A DNA stretch of 51,961 bases from an uncultured Thermoleophilia bacterium. Lineage in GTDB: Bacteria; Actinomycetota; Thermoleophilia; Miltoncostaeales; Miltoncostaeaceae. The stretch is from positions 1 through 51,961 of the forward strand of contig CALIKX010000017.1 of the NCBI GenBank assembly GCA_938017905.1. The letters are read 5' to 3'. The position numbers and the translations under genes are program-made. This document shows positions 1 through 7,400 of the stretch, piece after piece (the stretch's first letter is position 1; the number at the start of each line of letters is the position of its first letter). The notes below the pieces were generated by a model. The model worked only from the letters and a program-made list of their open reading frames with translations, had not been told where the DNA came from and did no database searches.

Positions 1-839
1 ACGCGCGCGCGCAGGGCACGCATGTACCGGGTGGCCCGCGCGTAGCGCCCGCGCAGGCGCTCGAACTCCACCTCGGCGTCCACCATGAAGCAGTCGGCCC
101 CGGCCCGCACCGCCCGCGCCGCCACCGCCGCCTCGGCAACCGGCCGGCGGCCGCGCACGTACTGCCACGCGCACACCCGCAGCCCCGCGGCCTTCAGGGG
201 GCCCACTGCGCGACCGAACTGGCTCCAGTAGTCGGTGCCGTCACCGGACTTGATGTGCACCGTGCGGATGCCGTTGGCCTTCGCACGGGCGACGATGGCG
301 TCCAGCGACCGCTCGGAGCGATTGACGTACCAGATCCACATGCCGGTGCCCTGCACCGGCTCGGGCAGCTCATCCACCGGCACCGACCCCGGCAGCGGAA
401 CGCCCGGATCACCCGGTGTGCAGTGCGGTGCGAAGCCCCACGCCTCGCGCAGGGCCAGCGGGATGCCCGGGCACATGCCCTGCATCACCACGGCGCCCTT
501 GGGCTCCAGTACCCCGGGCGCGGCCTCGCGGAACACCTGCATGTCGGTGAGGCCCGGCACGCCCATGTCGGCCATCACCCACAGCACGCCCTCCACGCGG
601 GCGGCCCACATGCCCCCACTGCCGTCGGTGGCGCGGCCCGTGGCCGCCCACGTGGCCACCACCAGCTGCCGCAGGGCGTCGTCCACGGGCACCGGCTGCA
701 CCAGAGCGGGGGCAACGGCAGGGGCCACGGCGGGTGCCGGCGCCGGGGCGGCGGCACCGGCACCCCCGGGGGGAACCTGTGCGGTGGCGATGCCCGCCGG
801 GGCCAGGGCCGCACAGGCGGCGACGGCCCAGGTGATCAG
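1..839 (-). CDS. Secreted protein, TIM-barrel/glycoside-hydrolase-like, C-terminus cut by window edge
   Basis: The frame is open from the window edge to about 839; about 279 residues are visible and the C-terminus is missing. The N-terminus reads as a signal peptide (hydrophobic AVAACAALAPAGIATA, likely cut before Q). A low-complexity Ala/Pro/Val linker follows, and then a region with TGMWIWYVNRS, GIRTVHIKSGDG and a later AGADCFMVDAEVEFE strand. That pattern of repeated strand-helix units ending in acidic residues resembles secreted TIM-barrel proteins, but I do not recognise a named family. No ATG, GTG or TTG lies in frame before the signal peptide. The best candidate is CTG at 839; GTG at about 734 or 701 would remove the signal peptide. 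The gene follows hpf by 13 bases on the same strand. Confidence 0.6.
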   Translation of the reverse strand, partial: MITWAVAACAALAPAGIATAQVPPGGAGAAAPAPAPAVAPAVAPALVQPVPVDDALRQLVVATWAATGRATDGSGGMWAARVEGVLWVMADMGVPGLTDMQVFREAAPGVLEPKGAVVMQGMCPGIPLALREAWGFAPHCTPGDPGVPLPGSVPVDELPEPVQGTGMWIWYVNRSERSLDAIVARAKANGIRTVHIKSGDGTDYWSQFGRAVGPLKAAGLRVCAWQYVRGRRPVAEAAVAARAVRAGADCFMVDAEVEFERLRGRYARATRYMRALRAR

Positions 840-852
840 GCGGCGGCGCGCC

Positions 853-1440
853 TCAGGCCCCCTCGATCAGCCCGAAGTCACCATCGCGACGGCGATAGAT
901 GACGCTCACCTCGCCGCTGGCCTCGTTGCGGAACACGAAGAACTCGTGGTCGATCAGCTCGAGGCGCACGGCGGCATCCTCCGGCGTGAGCGAGGGCATC
1001 TCGAATCGCTTGCTGCGCACGATGCGGATGGGCGGCGGCGACTCCACGGCGTCCGTGGCGTCCTTGCCCAGGCGGTCCAGCGCCGCGATCTCGGCAGGGG
1101 TGGCGGCGACGGCCTGGATGCCCGGACCGTGGTGATCCTTGTGACGCTCGCGCAGCCGCTGGGCGGCGCGCTCCACGCGGTGTGCCGCCAGGTCGATGGC
1201 GGCGTACATGTCGGAATCAGCCTCGCGCACGCGGATGACCGGCCCCTTGGTGCGCACGGTCACCTCGGCGATCTGCCCCTTCGCGATGCTGGGGTTGTGC
1301 TCGACCGCGAGCTCCACCTCCACCTGGGCCTTGTCGGCGAATGGCCCGAGCACCCTCTCGATCTTGTGCATGCGCTTCTCGGCGTGCACTTCGAGGGCGT
1401 CCGTGATCGGGACGTTCCTGCCCCTCACCTGGAGTTCCAT
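853..1440 (-). CDS. hpf: Ribosome hibernation promoting factor, long form
   Basis: The 195-residue protein starts at ATG 1440 (MELQVRGRNVPITDAL). It binds the 30S decoding region in resting cells and, in the long form, drives 100S ribosome dimerisation. Residues 1-100 form the basic S30AE/RaiA domain (EKRMHKIERVL, the VTVRTKG strand, AAIDLAAHRVERAAQRLRERHKD). A linker follows, and residues 135-190 hold the C-terminal dimerisation domain with IVRSKRFEMPSLTPEDA and LIDHEFFVFRNEASGEVSVIYRRRDGDFGLI. The length is normal for long HPF. comF ends 28 bases upstream on the same strand, and the comF-hpf neighbourhood is common in bacteria. The family call is firm. Confidence 0.95.
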   Translation of the reverse strand: MELQVRGRNVPITDALEVHAEKRMHKIERVLGPFADKAQVEVELAVEHNPSIAKGQIAEVTVRTKGPVIRVREADSDMYAAIDLAAHRVERAAQRLRERHKDHHGPGIQAVAATPAEIAALDRLGKDATDAVESPPPIRIVRSKRFEMPSLTPEDAAVRLELIDHEFFVFRNEASGEVSVIYRRRDGDFGLIEGA

Positions 1441-1468
1441 GTCCGTATCCCCCTGACTGGATCTGCCG

Positions 1469-2167
1469 TCATCCGACTCTACTGCGCGAGGCCCCGGGGG
1501 CAACCCGGGCCAGTGCCACCGCGCCGACACGCGCGCACCCCGCACCGCGCAGTGCGCGGGCCGCCGCCGACAGGGTGGCGCCGGTGGTGACCACGTCGTC
1601 CACCAGCACTGCATGCAGCGGTGGGCGGCCGCTGAAGGAGTGGAACGCGGTCCGCACCTGCGTGCGGCGGGCACGCGCGGCCGACCCCCGCTGCGACGGC
1701 GCGGAGTCGTCCCGCGTCAGGCACTCGAGGACCGGGAGGCCCCAACTGCGGGCCAGGTACCCGGCGAGCAGTGCCGCCTGGTTGAAACCGCGATCCGACA
1801 GGCGCGACCGGGTGAGCGGAACGGGCACCAGCACCGCCCCCGGGGGAGGCGGCGCAAGGACGGTGCGCATGACGGCGGCGAGCGGGTCGGCCAGGGCGCG
1901 CCGGCGATGATCCTTGAACGCCATGACCAGCGTGGGCACCGGTCCCGAATAGGAGGCGGCCTGACGGGCGCCCACGACCCCCGCAATGCACTCGGGGCAC
2001 GCGGGCACCGGCCGGGGCCACGGGTATCCGCACCCGTCGCACCCGGAACCGCCCAGAATGGGGATGCCCGCGCGGCAGCGCGTGCACAGCGGGGGCCCGG
2101 GCATGTCGCAGGCCGCGCAGCCGTCGCCGATGATGGAATCGAGCAACGCGGTGAGCAGCCGGGACAT
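1469..2167 (-). CDS. comF: ComF-family phosphoribosyltransferase
   Basis: The 232-residue protein starts at ATG 2167 (MSRLLTALLDSI). The N-terminus has four cysteine pairs suited to zinc binding (C17/C20, C28/C31, C43/C46, C57/C60). A PRTase domain follows, with the PRPP-binding loop VLVDDVVTTGATLS at residues 187-200 and the conserved DRGFNQ-LA segment near 126-133. ComF proteins are linked to DNA uptake in competent bacteria, but many actinobacterial members have no proven role and the substrate is unknown. The frame stays open upstream to 2341, but that extension overlaps the infA leader and lacks homology. It is divergent from infA and probably co-transcribed with hpf. Confidence 0.88.
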   Translation of the reverse strand: MSRLLTALLDSIIGDGCAACDMPGPPLCTRCRAGIPILGGSGCDGCGYPWPRPVPACPECIAGVVGARQAASYSGPVPTLVMAFKDHRRRALADPLAAVMRTVLAPPPPGAVLVPVPLTRSRLSDRGFNQAALLAGYLARSWGLPVLECLTRDDSAPSQRGSAARARRTQVRTAFHSFSGRPPLHAVLVDDVVTTGATLSAAARALRGAGCARVGAVALARVAPGASRSRVG

Positions 2168-2257
2168 GACCCGGCAGGATGCTCCGGAAAGCCGTGCGCC
2201 GGTGCCCCGCATGTACCGGAATGGCCGCGCGCGGGTGCCGATCGCGCCCATTGGCGC

Positions 2258-2263
2258 TAGCGT
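2258..2263 (+). promoter_or_regulatory. Candidate -10 element for infA
   Basis: TAGCGT lies in a GCTAGCG context, like other TANNNT candidates in this window (for example 37003). Transcription from about 2270 would give infA a leader of about 44 bases that includes its Shine-Dalgarno sequence. No convincing -35 is visible. Confidence 0.3.
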
Positions 2264-2300
2264 TGCGTCCGCAGGCGGGGTACCGGCCCCGGAACGCGAC

Positions 2301-2308
2301 GAGAGGAG
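2301..2308 (+). promoter_or_regulatory. Shine-Dalgarno that positions the infA start at ACG
   Basis: GAGAGGAG is the best ribosome binding site in the infA leader. It lies 5 bases before ACG 2314 and nowhere near a canonical start codon, so it argues for a near-cognate start (or for a consensus error that turned ATG into ACG). Confidence 0.6.
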
Positions 2309-2313
2309 CCGCC

Positions 2314-2541
2314 ACGGCCTCCACCGAGAAGGAACAGGCAATTGAGTTCGAGGGCGAGGTCACCGAGGCCCTGCCCAACACGTTCTTCCGCGTCGAGCTG
2401 GACGGCGGGCATGTGGTGCTCGCCAAGCTCGCCGGGCGCATGCGGCGCAATTACATCCGCGTGAACCCCGGCGACCGCGTGAAGGTGGAGGTCTCCCCCT
2501 ACGACCTCACCCGCGGCCGCATCACCTACCGCCTCAAGTAG
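2314..2541 (+). CDS. infA: Translation initiation factor IF-1
   Basis: The protein is a 75-residue IF-1 if translation begins at ACG 2314. It binds the ribosomal A site and helps IF-2 and IF-3 select the start codon. The body matches the family across its whole length ([54 protein letters not shown]), which is an OB fold of normal size. There is no nearby ATG or GTG. A strong Shine-Dalgarno GAGAGGAG (2301-2308) sits 5 bases before ACG, and the following Ala-Ser-Thr-Glu-Lys-Glu fits IF-1 N-termini. In-frame TTG codons at 2251 and 2263 would add 17-21 unusual residues, and ATG 2179 would overlap the comF promoter region. ATT at 2341 is another near-cognate option. A 12-bp stem terminator follows. 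Confidence 0.9.
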   Translation, partial: TASTEKEQAIEFEGEVTEALPNTFFRVELDGGHVVLAKLAGRMRRNYIRVNPGDRVKVEVSPYDLTRGRITYRLK

Positions 2542-2547
2542 CCCCCG

Positions 2548-2580
2548 CGAAATCCCCGCATCCGGCGGGGATTTCGTCTT
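2548..2580 (+). terminator. Intrinsic terminator after infA
   Basis: There is a perfect 12-bp stem, CGAAATCCCCGC (2548-2559) with GCGGGGATTTCG (2565-2576), a 5-base loop, then TCTT. It begins 6 bases after the infA stop codon. Because the arms are A/T-rich at the base, it could also stop transcripts coming from mtnA on the other strand. Confidence 0.85.
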
Positions 2581-2653
2581 GACATCCGAGACGCCGGGTA
2601 CCGTCATCCGCGTCGGGCGTCCCCCTGGCTCCCGGCCATGGCGTTCGCGCCAG

Positions 2654-2688
2654 CGGACCCCGCGGTTCTCGGCAGGCCGCGGGGTCCG
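2654..2688 (-). terminator. GC-rich hairpin downstream of mtnA
   Basis: There is a perfect 12-bp stem, CGGACCCCGCGG (2654-2665) with CCGCGGGGTCCG (2677-2688), and an 11-base loop. It lies 28 bases after the mtnA stop. No T-run follows on the minus strand, so a terminator or 3' end stabiliser is inferred from position and stability only. Confidence 0.45.
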
Positions 2689-2715
2689 TTCGCGCAGGGG
2701 GCCGTCGCAGCGGCG

Positions 2716-3765
2716 TCAGCCCGGGGCATCGTGGGCAGCGGCGTCCCAGGCCTGGCGCAGCGAGCGCTCATACGGAGCCCGATGCACGCCCTGCTCGGTG
2801 ACGATGGCCGCCACCAGCCGCGCGGGCGTGCGGTCGAAGGCCGGGTTCGCCACCGGCGCGGCCCCAGGTGATGCCGCGCGGCCGAACAGCGCCAGGTCGC
2901 GCACCTCATCCGGGTCGCGCTCCTCCACCGGGATCTCGGCTGCCGAGGGCATGGCGAGGTCCAGCGTCGACGTGGGCGCCGCCACGATCACCGGTATTCC
3001 GTGCTCGCGCGCCAGCACGGCCACGCCGTAGGTGCCGATCTTGTTGACGACATCCCCGTTGGCGGCGATGCGGTCGGCTCCCACCACCACGTGGGTCACG
3101 CGCCCCTCCGACATCAGCATGGCTGCCATGTTGTCGGTGATGAGCGTGTACGGGATGCCCTCCTGCTTCAGCTCCCATGCGGTGAGACGCGACCCCTGCA
3201 GCAGCGGGCGCGTCTCGTCCACGATCACGCTCACGCCCGGGTCGGCCGCATGCGCGGCGCGCACGACGCCCAGCGCCGTTCCGTAGCCGCCCGTGGCGAG
3301 GGCCCCGGCATTGCAGTGCGTGAGGATCCGCGCGCCCCGGGTGAACAGCGCCAGCGAATGGCGGCCGATCGCCATGCAGCGGTCCACCTCATCCGAGTGG
3401 ATCGCACGGGCGGCGGCGTCGAGCTCATCCGCGATCTCGGCGGGCGTGCCCTCGTGGTCGGCCACGATCCCCGCCAACCGGTCGACGGCCCATGCCAGGT
3501 TCACCGCGGTGGGCCGGGCGTCCCGCAGTTCGGCGATTGCACGGCCCATCTCGGCGTCGAACGCCTGCCGGGTGGCGCTGGTGGCCGCGGCGTTGCGGGC
3601 GGCGAGGGCCACCCCCATCGCGCCGGCCACGCCGATGGCGGGCGCCCCGCGCACCACCATGGTGCGGATGGCGTCCACCACGTCGGGCCAGCCCGGCAGA
3701 GTCACATGCACGACCTCACCGGGCAGGCGCGTCTGGTCCAGCATCACCACCGCGCCGTCGCGCAG
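2716..3765 (-). CDS. mtnA: S-methyl-5-thioribose-1-phosphate isomerase
   Basis: This enzyme converts methylthioribose-1-phosphate to methylthioribulose-1-phosphate in methionine salvage. It belongs to the eIF2B-like superfamily. The frame shows LDQTRLPGE, IRTMVVRGAPAIGVAGAMG, ILTHCNAGALATGGYGTALGV (catalytic Cys), DETRPLLQGSRLTAWEL and VVVGADRIAANGDVVNKIGTY (catalytic Asp), and ends with a normal C-terminus. GTG 3750 is the first canonical start, but homologues have an extra strand before LDQ, and the residues RDGAVV upstream match that pattern. CTG 3765 would include it, with GGAGG 11 bases further upstream. It lies 83 bases after ahcY, and both genes clear products of SAM metabolism. Confidence 0.9.
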   Translation of the reverse strand: MRDGAVVMLDQTRLPGEVVHVTLPGWPDVVDAIRTMVVRGAPAIGVAGAMGVALAARNAAATSATRQAFDAEMGRAIAELRDARPTAVNLAWAVDRLAGIVADHEGTPAEIADELDAAARAIHSDEVDRCMAIGRHSLALFTRGARILTHCNAGALATGGYGTALGVVRAAHAADPGVSVIVDETRPLLQGSRLTAWELKQEGIPYTLITDNMAAMLMSEGRVTHVVVGADRIAANGDVVNKIGTYGVAVLAREHGIPVIVAAPTSTLDLAMPSAAEIPVEERDPDEVRDLALFGRAASPGAAPVANPAFDRTPARLVAAIVTEQGVHRAPYERSLRQAWDAAAHDAPG

Positions 3766-3790
3766 CGCGAGGATGTCCTCCGGGGCCAGG

Positions 3791-3820
3791 CCCGGCGGGG
3801 GGGTCGATCCCCCCGCCGGG
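3791..3820. other. Strong 12-bp hairpin between ahcY and mtnA
   Basis: CCCGGCGGGGGG (3791-3802) pairs perfectly with CCCCCCGCCGGG (3809-3820) around a 6-base loop. There is no T-run. It could act as an attenuator, a processing site or a partial terminator between two genes that are otherwise placed like an operon. Its role is not shown. Confidence 0.5.
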
Positions 3821-3848
3821 CGGCCCTGCGACGAGGTGCCGCCGGGGC

Positions 3849-5117
3849 TCAGGTGCCCTGGTCCCAGGAGGCCAGGTACTTCTCCTGCTCCTCGGTGAGC
3901 GCATCGATCTCCACGCCCATCGAGTACAGCTTGAGCCGGGCGATCTCGGCGTCGATCTCCTCCGGCACCACGTACACCGTCTTGTCGAGCGAGCTGGCGT
4001 TGCGCGCCATGTACTCGGCTGACAGCGCCTGGTTGGCGAAGCTCATGTCCATCACGGCTGCCGGGTGCCCCTCGGCGGAGGCCAGGTTGAGCAGGCGCCC
4101 CTCTGCGAGCAGGTAGACCTTGCGGCCGTTGCGCAGCGAGTACTCCTGCACGAAGGGACGCACCTCCCGGGCCCCGTCAGCCAGCTCATCCAGGCCGGGG
4201 ATGTCGATCTCCACGTTGAAGTGGCCGGTGTTGGCGATGATCGCGCCGTCCTTCATGTGCTCGAAGTGCTCACGCCGCAGCACGTGGATGTTGCCGGTGG
4301 CGGTGATGAAGACATCGCCCTCCTTCGCGGCCTCCGCGATGGGAAGCACCTCGAAGCCGTCCATCACGGCCTCGAGGGCCGCGAGCGGATCCACCTCGAC
4401 GACGATCACGTGGGCACCCATTCCCTTGAGGCGCGAGGCCAGTCCGCGGCCGCACCACCCGTAGCCGCCCACCACGCACTTGCGGCCGGCGATCAGGATG
4501 TTCGTCGCGCGCAGCAGGCCGTCCAGCGTGGACTGGCCGGTGCCGTACCGGTTGTCGAACATGTGCTTCGTGTTGGCGTCGTTCACCGCGACCACCGGGA
4601 ACGCCAGCTTGCCCTCCGACTCCAGGGCCTTCAGGCGGATCACGCCCGTGGTGGTCTCCTCCGTGCCGCCGATCACGCCGTCCAGCATCTCGCGCCGGTC
4701 ACCGTGGAGCACGCCGATCACGTCGGCGCCATCGTCCATCGTGATCTGCGGGGAATGGTCGATGGCGGCCGTGATGTGCGAGTAGTAGGTGTCGTCGTCC
4801 TCGCCCTTGATGGCGTAGGTCGAGATGCCGTACTCCTGCACCAGCGCCGCCGCCACGTCGTCCTGGGTGGACAGCGGGTTCGACGCCACGAGGACCACGT
4901 CCGCACCACCCGCCTTCAGCGTGCGCGCCAGGTTCGCGGTCTCCGTGGTCACGTGCAGGCAGGCGGAGATCCGGATGCCGTCGAGCGGCTTCTCCTTCTC
5001 GAATCGTGCCCGGATCTGCTGCAGCACCGGCATGTCGCGATCCGCCCACTCAATGCGCTGGCGGCCCAGTTCGGAGAGGCCGAGATCGGCCACGTGATGC
5101 TTGTTGGTCGTCGTCAC
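3849..5117 (-). CDS. ahcY: Adenosylhomocysteinase (SAH hydrolase)
   Basis: This NAD-dependent enzyme splits S-adenosylhomocysteine into adenosine and homocysteine and so relieves product inhibition of methyltransferases. The 422-residue protein shows [37 protein letters not shown], the NAD-binding segment [11 protein letters not shown], the [10 protein letters not shown] strand, [13 protein letters not shown] and [22 protein letters not shown]. It is the shorter form without the long insertion, and its C-terminus ([12 protein letters not shown]) is typical of that form. GTG 5117 is preferred over TTG 5123 because AAGGGA lies 7 bases upstream of it. A candidate promoter and TTAA direct repeats lie upstream. 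Confidence 0.96.
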   Translation of the reverse strand: MTTTNKHHVADLGLSELGRQRIEWADRDMPVLQQIRARFEKEKPLDGIRISACLHVTTETANLARTLKAGGADVVLVASNPLSTQDDVAAALVQEYGISTYAIKGEDDDTYYSHITAAIDHSPQITMDDGADVIGVLHGDRREMLDGVIGGTEETTTGVIRLKALESEGKLAFPVVAVNDANTKHMFDNRYGTGQSTLDGLLRATNILIAGRKCVVGGYGWCGRGLASRLKGMGAHVIVVEVDPLAALEAVMDGFEVLPIAEAAKEGDVFITATGNIHVLRREHFEHMKDGAIIANTGHFNVEIDIPGLDELADGAREVRPFVQEYSLRNGRKVYLLAEGRLLNLASAEGHPAAVMDMSFANQALSAEYMARNASSLDKTVYVVPEEIDAEIARLKLYSMGVEIDALTEEQEKYLASWDQGT

Positions 5118-5150
5118 AGACAATTCCCTTTTTCGCTTCGAAGCGGTCGC

Positions 5151-5156
5151 AGGCTA
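5151..5156 (-). promoter_or_regulatory. Candidate -10 element for ahcY
   Basis: On the minus strand this reads TAGCCT, about 34 bases upstream of the ahcY GTG. It is supported by the pair of CTTAA direct repeats placed just above the expected -35 position. There is no separate -35 hexamer. Confidence 0.35.
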
Positions 5157-5183
5157 CCAGCGCACCGGCGCGGGGCCGCGATG

Positions 5184-5200
5184 GTTAAGAGACGATTAAG
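5184..5200 (-). promoter_or_regulatory. CTTAA direct repeats upstream of ahcY, possible OmpR/PhoB-type operator
   Basis: The minus strand reads CTTAAT-N5-CTTAAC, two half-sites one helical turn (11 bp) apart in a region that is otherwise almost pure G+C. OmpR/PhoB-family response regulators bind direct repeats with this spacing, often replacing the -35 of activated promoters. The nearer half-site ends 27 bases above the candidate -10, which fits that arrangement. The regulator is unknown. Confidence 0.4.
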
Positions 5201-5235
5201 TCCCTGACACCGGAGCGGCGGCGCCGGCCCGCAGG

Positions 5236-6336
5236 TCAGATGGAGCCGCTCTCGCCGGCGCGCAGTCGCTGGTTGCCCGTGGTGGCGAGGCCGGCCTTAA
5301 GCACGCCGATGCTCTCCACTGGCTCGGGGTCCACCCGACGCAGGCACGCGGCGTACAGCGAGACGTAGTCGCCCAGGAGGACCAGGTCGATCGCACGGGC
5401 CAGCGGGCTCTCGCCCTCGCCCTCGATGGTGAGCACGCCGCTCACGCGGGGGCTGATGATCTCCCGGGTCAGCGCGAGGCGGCGCTCCACCTGGCGATGC
5501 TGGCGGGGGTCGCGCAGCATCACGATCCGGGCGAGGTCGCCGAACTCCCGGGCGTCCTCCCAGCCCACGATCTCGTTGTGGTTCATCTCGGGCAGGGCGG
5601 CCCAGAACGCGGGCTGCTTGGCGTTCTCGTTGAACTGGCACTTCCAGCGGAACGCGATGCCCGCCGTCACCTCTGCCCCGTACACCACCGGCACACGGTC
5701 GTGCAGGCGCTCGGCCAGTTGCTTGGCGGGGTTGGCCTCGGTGGGCCGGTCGGGTCCGTAGGCGTCGATGGCTGCGGCGATGGCATCGCGGGCGGCGTCC
5801 AGTTCCTGGTCCTGCGGCGGGATGACCCCCAGCCGCGCGAGGATCACCACCGCCGGGATCAGCATGTGCAGCAGGGCCATGCGCGGCTGCAGTCCGGGCG
5901 GGATGGGCAGCACCGGCACGCCGTGCTTGCCGTTGTACCAGGTGTCCAGCTTGCCACCGCTGGTGATGGCCACCGCCGGCGACTCGCGCTCCAGCGCCTG
6001 CATGGCGGCCGTGAGGGTCTCCTCGGTCTCGCCTGAGTACGACATCAGCACGGCGAGCGTGCGGTCGTCGGCCCAGCCGGGCAGGTAGTAGCCCCGGTGG
6101 ACCAGCAGCGGCACGCGGGTGCGCTCGTAGTAGAGGCTCGCGATGAGGTCGCCGGCCACTGCCGATCCGCCCATGCCGCAGATGAGCACGTTGGCGATGG
6201 CATCCGCGGCGAAGGGGATGTCCAGGGCCGCGGCGCCCGCCCGCGCGGCGTCGAAGACGTCCACGGATGACGCGAGGCCGTCAATGAGGCCCGCGCGGTC
6301 CACGGCGAGCACCTCGGGAAGATCAAGTTCCGCCAT
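5236..6336 (-). CDS. Bifunctional phosphoglucose/phosphomannose isomerase
   Basis: The 366-residue SIS-domain protein resembles the archaeal/actinobacterial bifunctional glucose-6-P/mannose-6-P isomerases, which are much shorter than classical PGI. It shows the first SIS domain NVLICGMGGSAVAGDLIASL (from about residue 49), MSYSGETEETLTAAM and AITSGGKLDTW. The second half has YGAEVTAGIAFRWKCQFNENAKQPAF and EMNHNEIVGWE, the catalytic Glu/His region. It links fructose-6-P to glucose-6-P and mannose-6-P and so supplies precursors for the sugar nucleotides made by its neighbours. Its ATG overlaps the stop of the upstream pyrophosphorylase by one base (TGATG), indicating translational coupling. Confidence 0.92.
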   Translation of the reverse strand: MAELDLPEVLAVDRAGLIDGLASSVDVFDAARAGAAALDIPFAADAIANVLICGMGGSAVAGDLIASLYYERTRVPLLVHRGYYLPGWADDRTLAVLMSYSGETEETLTAAMQALERESPAVAITSGGKLDTWYNGKHGVPVLPIPPGLQPRMALLHMLIPAVVILARLGVIPPQDQELDAARDAIAAAIDAYGPDRPTEANPAKQLAERLHDRVPVVYGAEVTAGIAFRWKCQFNENAKQPAFWAALPEMNHNEIVGWEDAREFGDLARIVMLRDPRQHRQVERRLALTREIISPRVSGVLTIEGEGESPLARAIDLVLLGDYVSLYAACLRRVDPEPVESIGVLKAGLATTGNQRLRAGESGSI

Positions 6337-7400
6337 CAGGTGGAGGCTACCGACCCGGTGGCCACCGTGGCGGGACCCTCCAGCACCATGCCGTCGGGAA
6401 CGGTTGCGCCGTCGCCCGCCACCACCAGACCCGTCACCCGGGCGCCGGGGCCCACCGCGACGTCGCGACCAAGCACCGCGCCATCCACCGTCGCACCATC
6501 CCCCACCCGGGCGCCCCCGGCGATCACGCAGCGGCCCACCGTGGCTCCTGCGCCCACGCGCGCGCCCGGGCCCACGCTGGCGCCGTCGGCGATGGTGGCG
6601 GACGGGTCCACCCGCGCGCCATCTGCCACCCAGCTCGCACCGGGGGGCGTGATGAAGCCCACGCGACCGGCCAGCACGTCGAGGTGGGCATCCAGGTACG
6701 ACTCCGGCGTGCCGATGTCGCGCCAGTAGCAGTCGGATCCCAGGGCGCCGACGCCCCCGCGCGCGGCGAGCAAGGGGAACGTGTCGCGCTCGATCGAGAC
6801 CTGCTCCCCACGGGGGATGGCCGCCCGGGCCGACGGGGTCAGCACGTAGGTGCCGGCGTTGATCCGATACGGCTCGCCGGGGATGAGTTCATCGGCACCG
6901 GGCTTCTCCACGAACTCGGTCACACGCCCGTCGCGATCGGTGCGCACCAGCCCGAAGGCGCTGGGGTCCTCCACCGGGGTGAGCGCGATCGTGGCCTCGG
7001 CACCGAGCGCGCGGTGGTGCGCCACGAGGGCGCCCAGGTCGAGGTCGGTGAGGATGTCGCCGTTCAACACGAACACGTCGTCATCGCCATCGAGCAGCGA
7101 CTCGGCGTTGGCGATGGCCCCTGCGGTGCCGAGGGGCTCGGGGTCCACCACGTAGCCCATCTCAAGGCCCCGCGGCGATCCGTCGCCGAAGTACTCCTCG
7201 ATCTCGCGCGGACGGTAGCCGCACGAGAACACGATCCGGTGCACGCCCGCACGCGCCAGGTGCTGCACCTGGCGCTCCACGAAGGGCAGGTCCAGCAAGG
7301 GCAGCATGGGCTTCGGCATGGTGTCGGTGAGCGGGCGCATGCGCGTGCCCTGTCCGCCCACGAGGATCACCGCCTGCGCCACGCCCCGGGGATCGCTCAC
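6336..7400 (-). CDS. Sugar-1-phosphate nucleotidyltransferase (mannose-1-P guanylyltransferase-like)
   Basis: The 354-residue protein starts at GTG 7400, overlapping the end of the dehydrogenase gene by 4 bases. The nucleotidyltransferase domain shows VGGQGTRMRPLTDTMPKPMLPL (residues 14-35), DPEPLGTAGAI, VLNGDILTD (metal-binding Asp), EFVEKP and YRINAGTYVL. The C-terminal 100 residues are hexapeptide repeats of a left-handed beta helix (SATIADGASVGPGARVGAGA and similar). Such fusions make GDP-mannose or other NDP-hexoses, and some act as acetyltransferase fusions. The context of isomerase and UDP-glucose dehydrogenase fits cell-surface glycan synthesis. The exact sugar and nucleotide cannot be told from sequence. 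Confidence 0.88.
   Translation of the reverse strand: MSDPRGVAQAVILVGGQGTRMRPLTDTMPKPMLPLLDLPFVERQVQHLARAGVHRIVFSCGYRPREIEEYFGDGSPRGLEMGYVVDPEPLGTAGAIANAESLLDGDDDVFVLNGDILTDLDLGALVAHHRALGAEATIALTPVEDPSAFGLVRTDRDGRVTEFVEKPGADELIPGEPYRINAGTYVLTPSARAAIPRGEQVSIERDTFPLLAARGGVGALGSDCYWRDIGTPESYLDAHLDVLAGRVGFITPPGASWVADGARVDPSATIADGASVGPGARVGAGATVGRCVIAGGARVGDGATVDGAVLGRDVAVGPGARVTGLVVAGDGATVPDGMVLEGPATVATGSVAST

Noticed and set aside
2579-2584. TTGACA, a perfect -35 hexamer after infA
   Set aside because: It overlaps the terminator tail, has no good -10 at 16-18 bases, and there is no plus-strand gene downstream; only the convergent mtnA follows.
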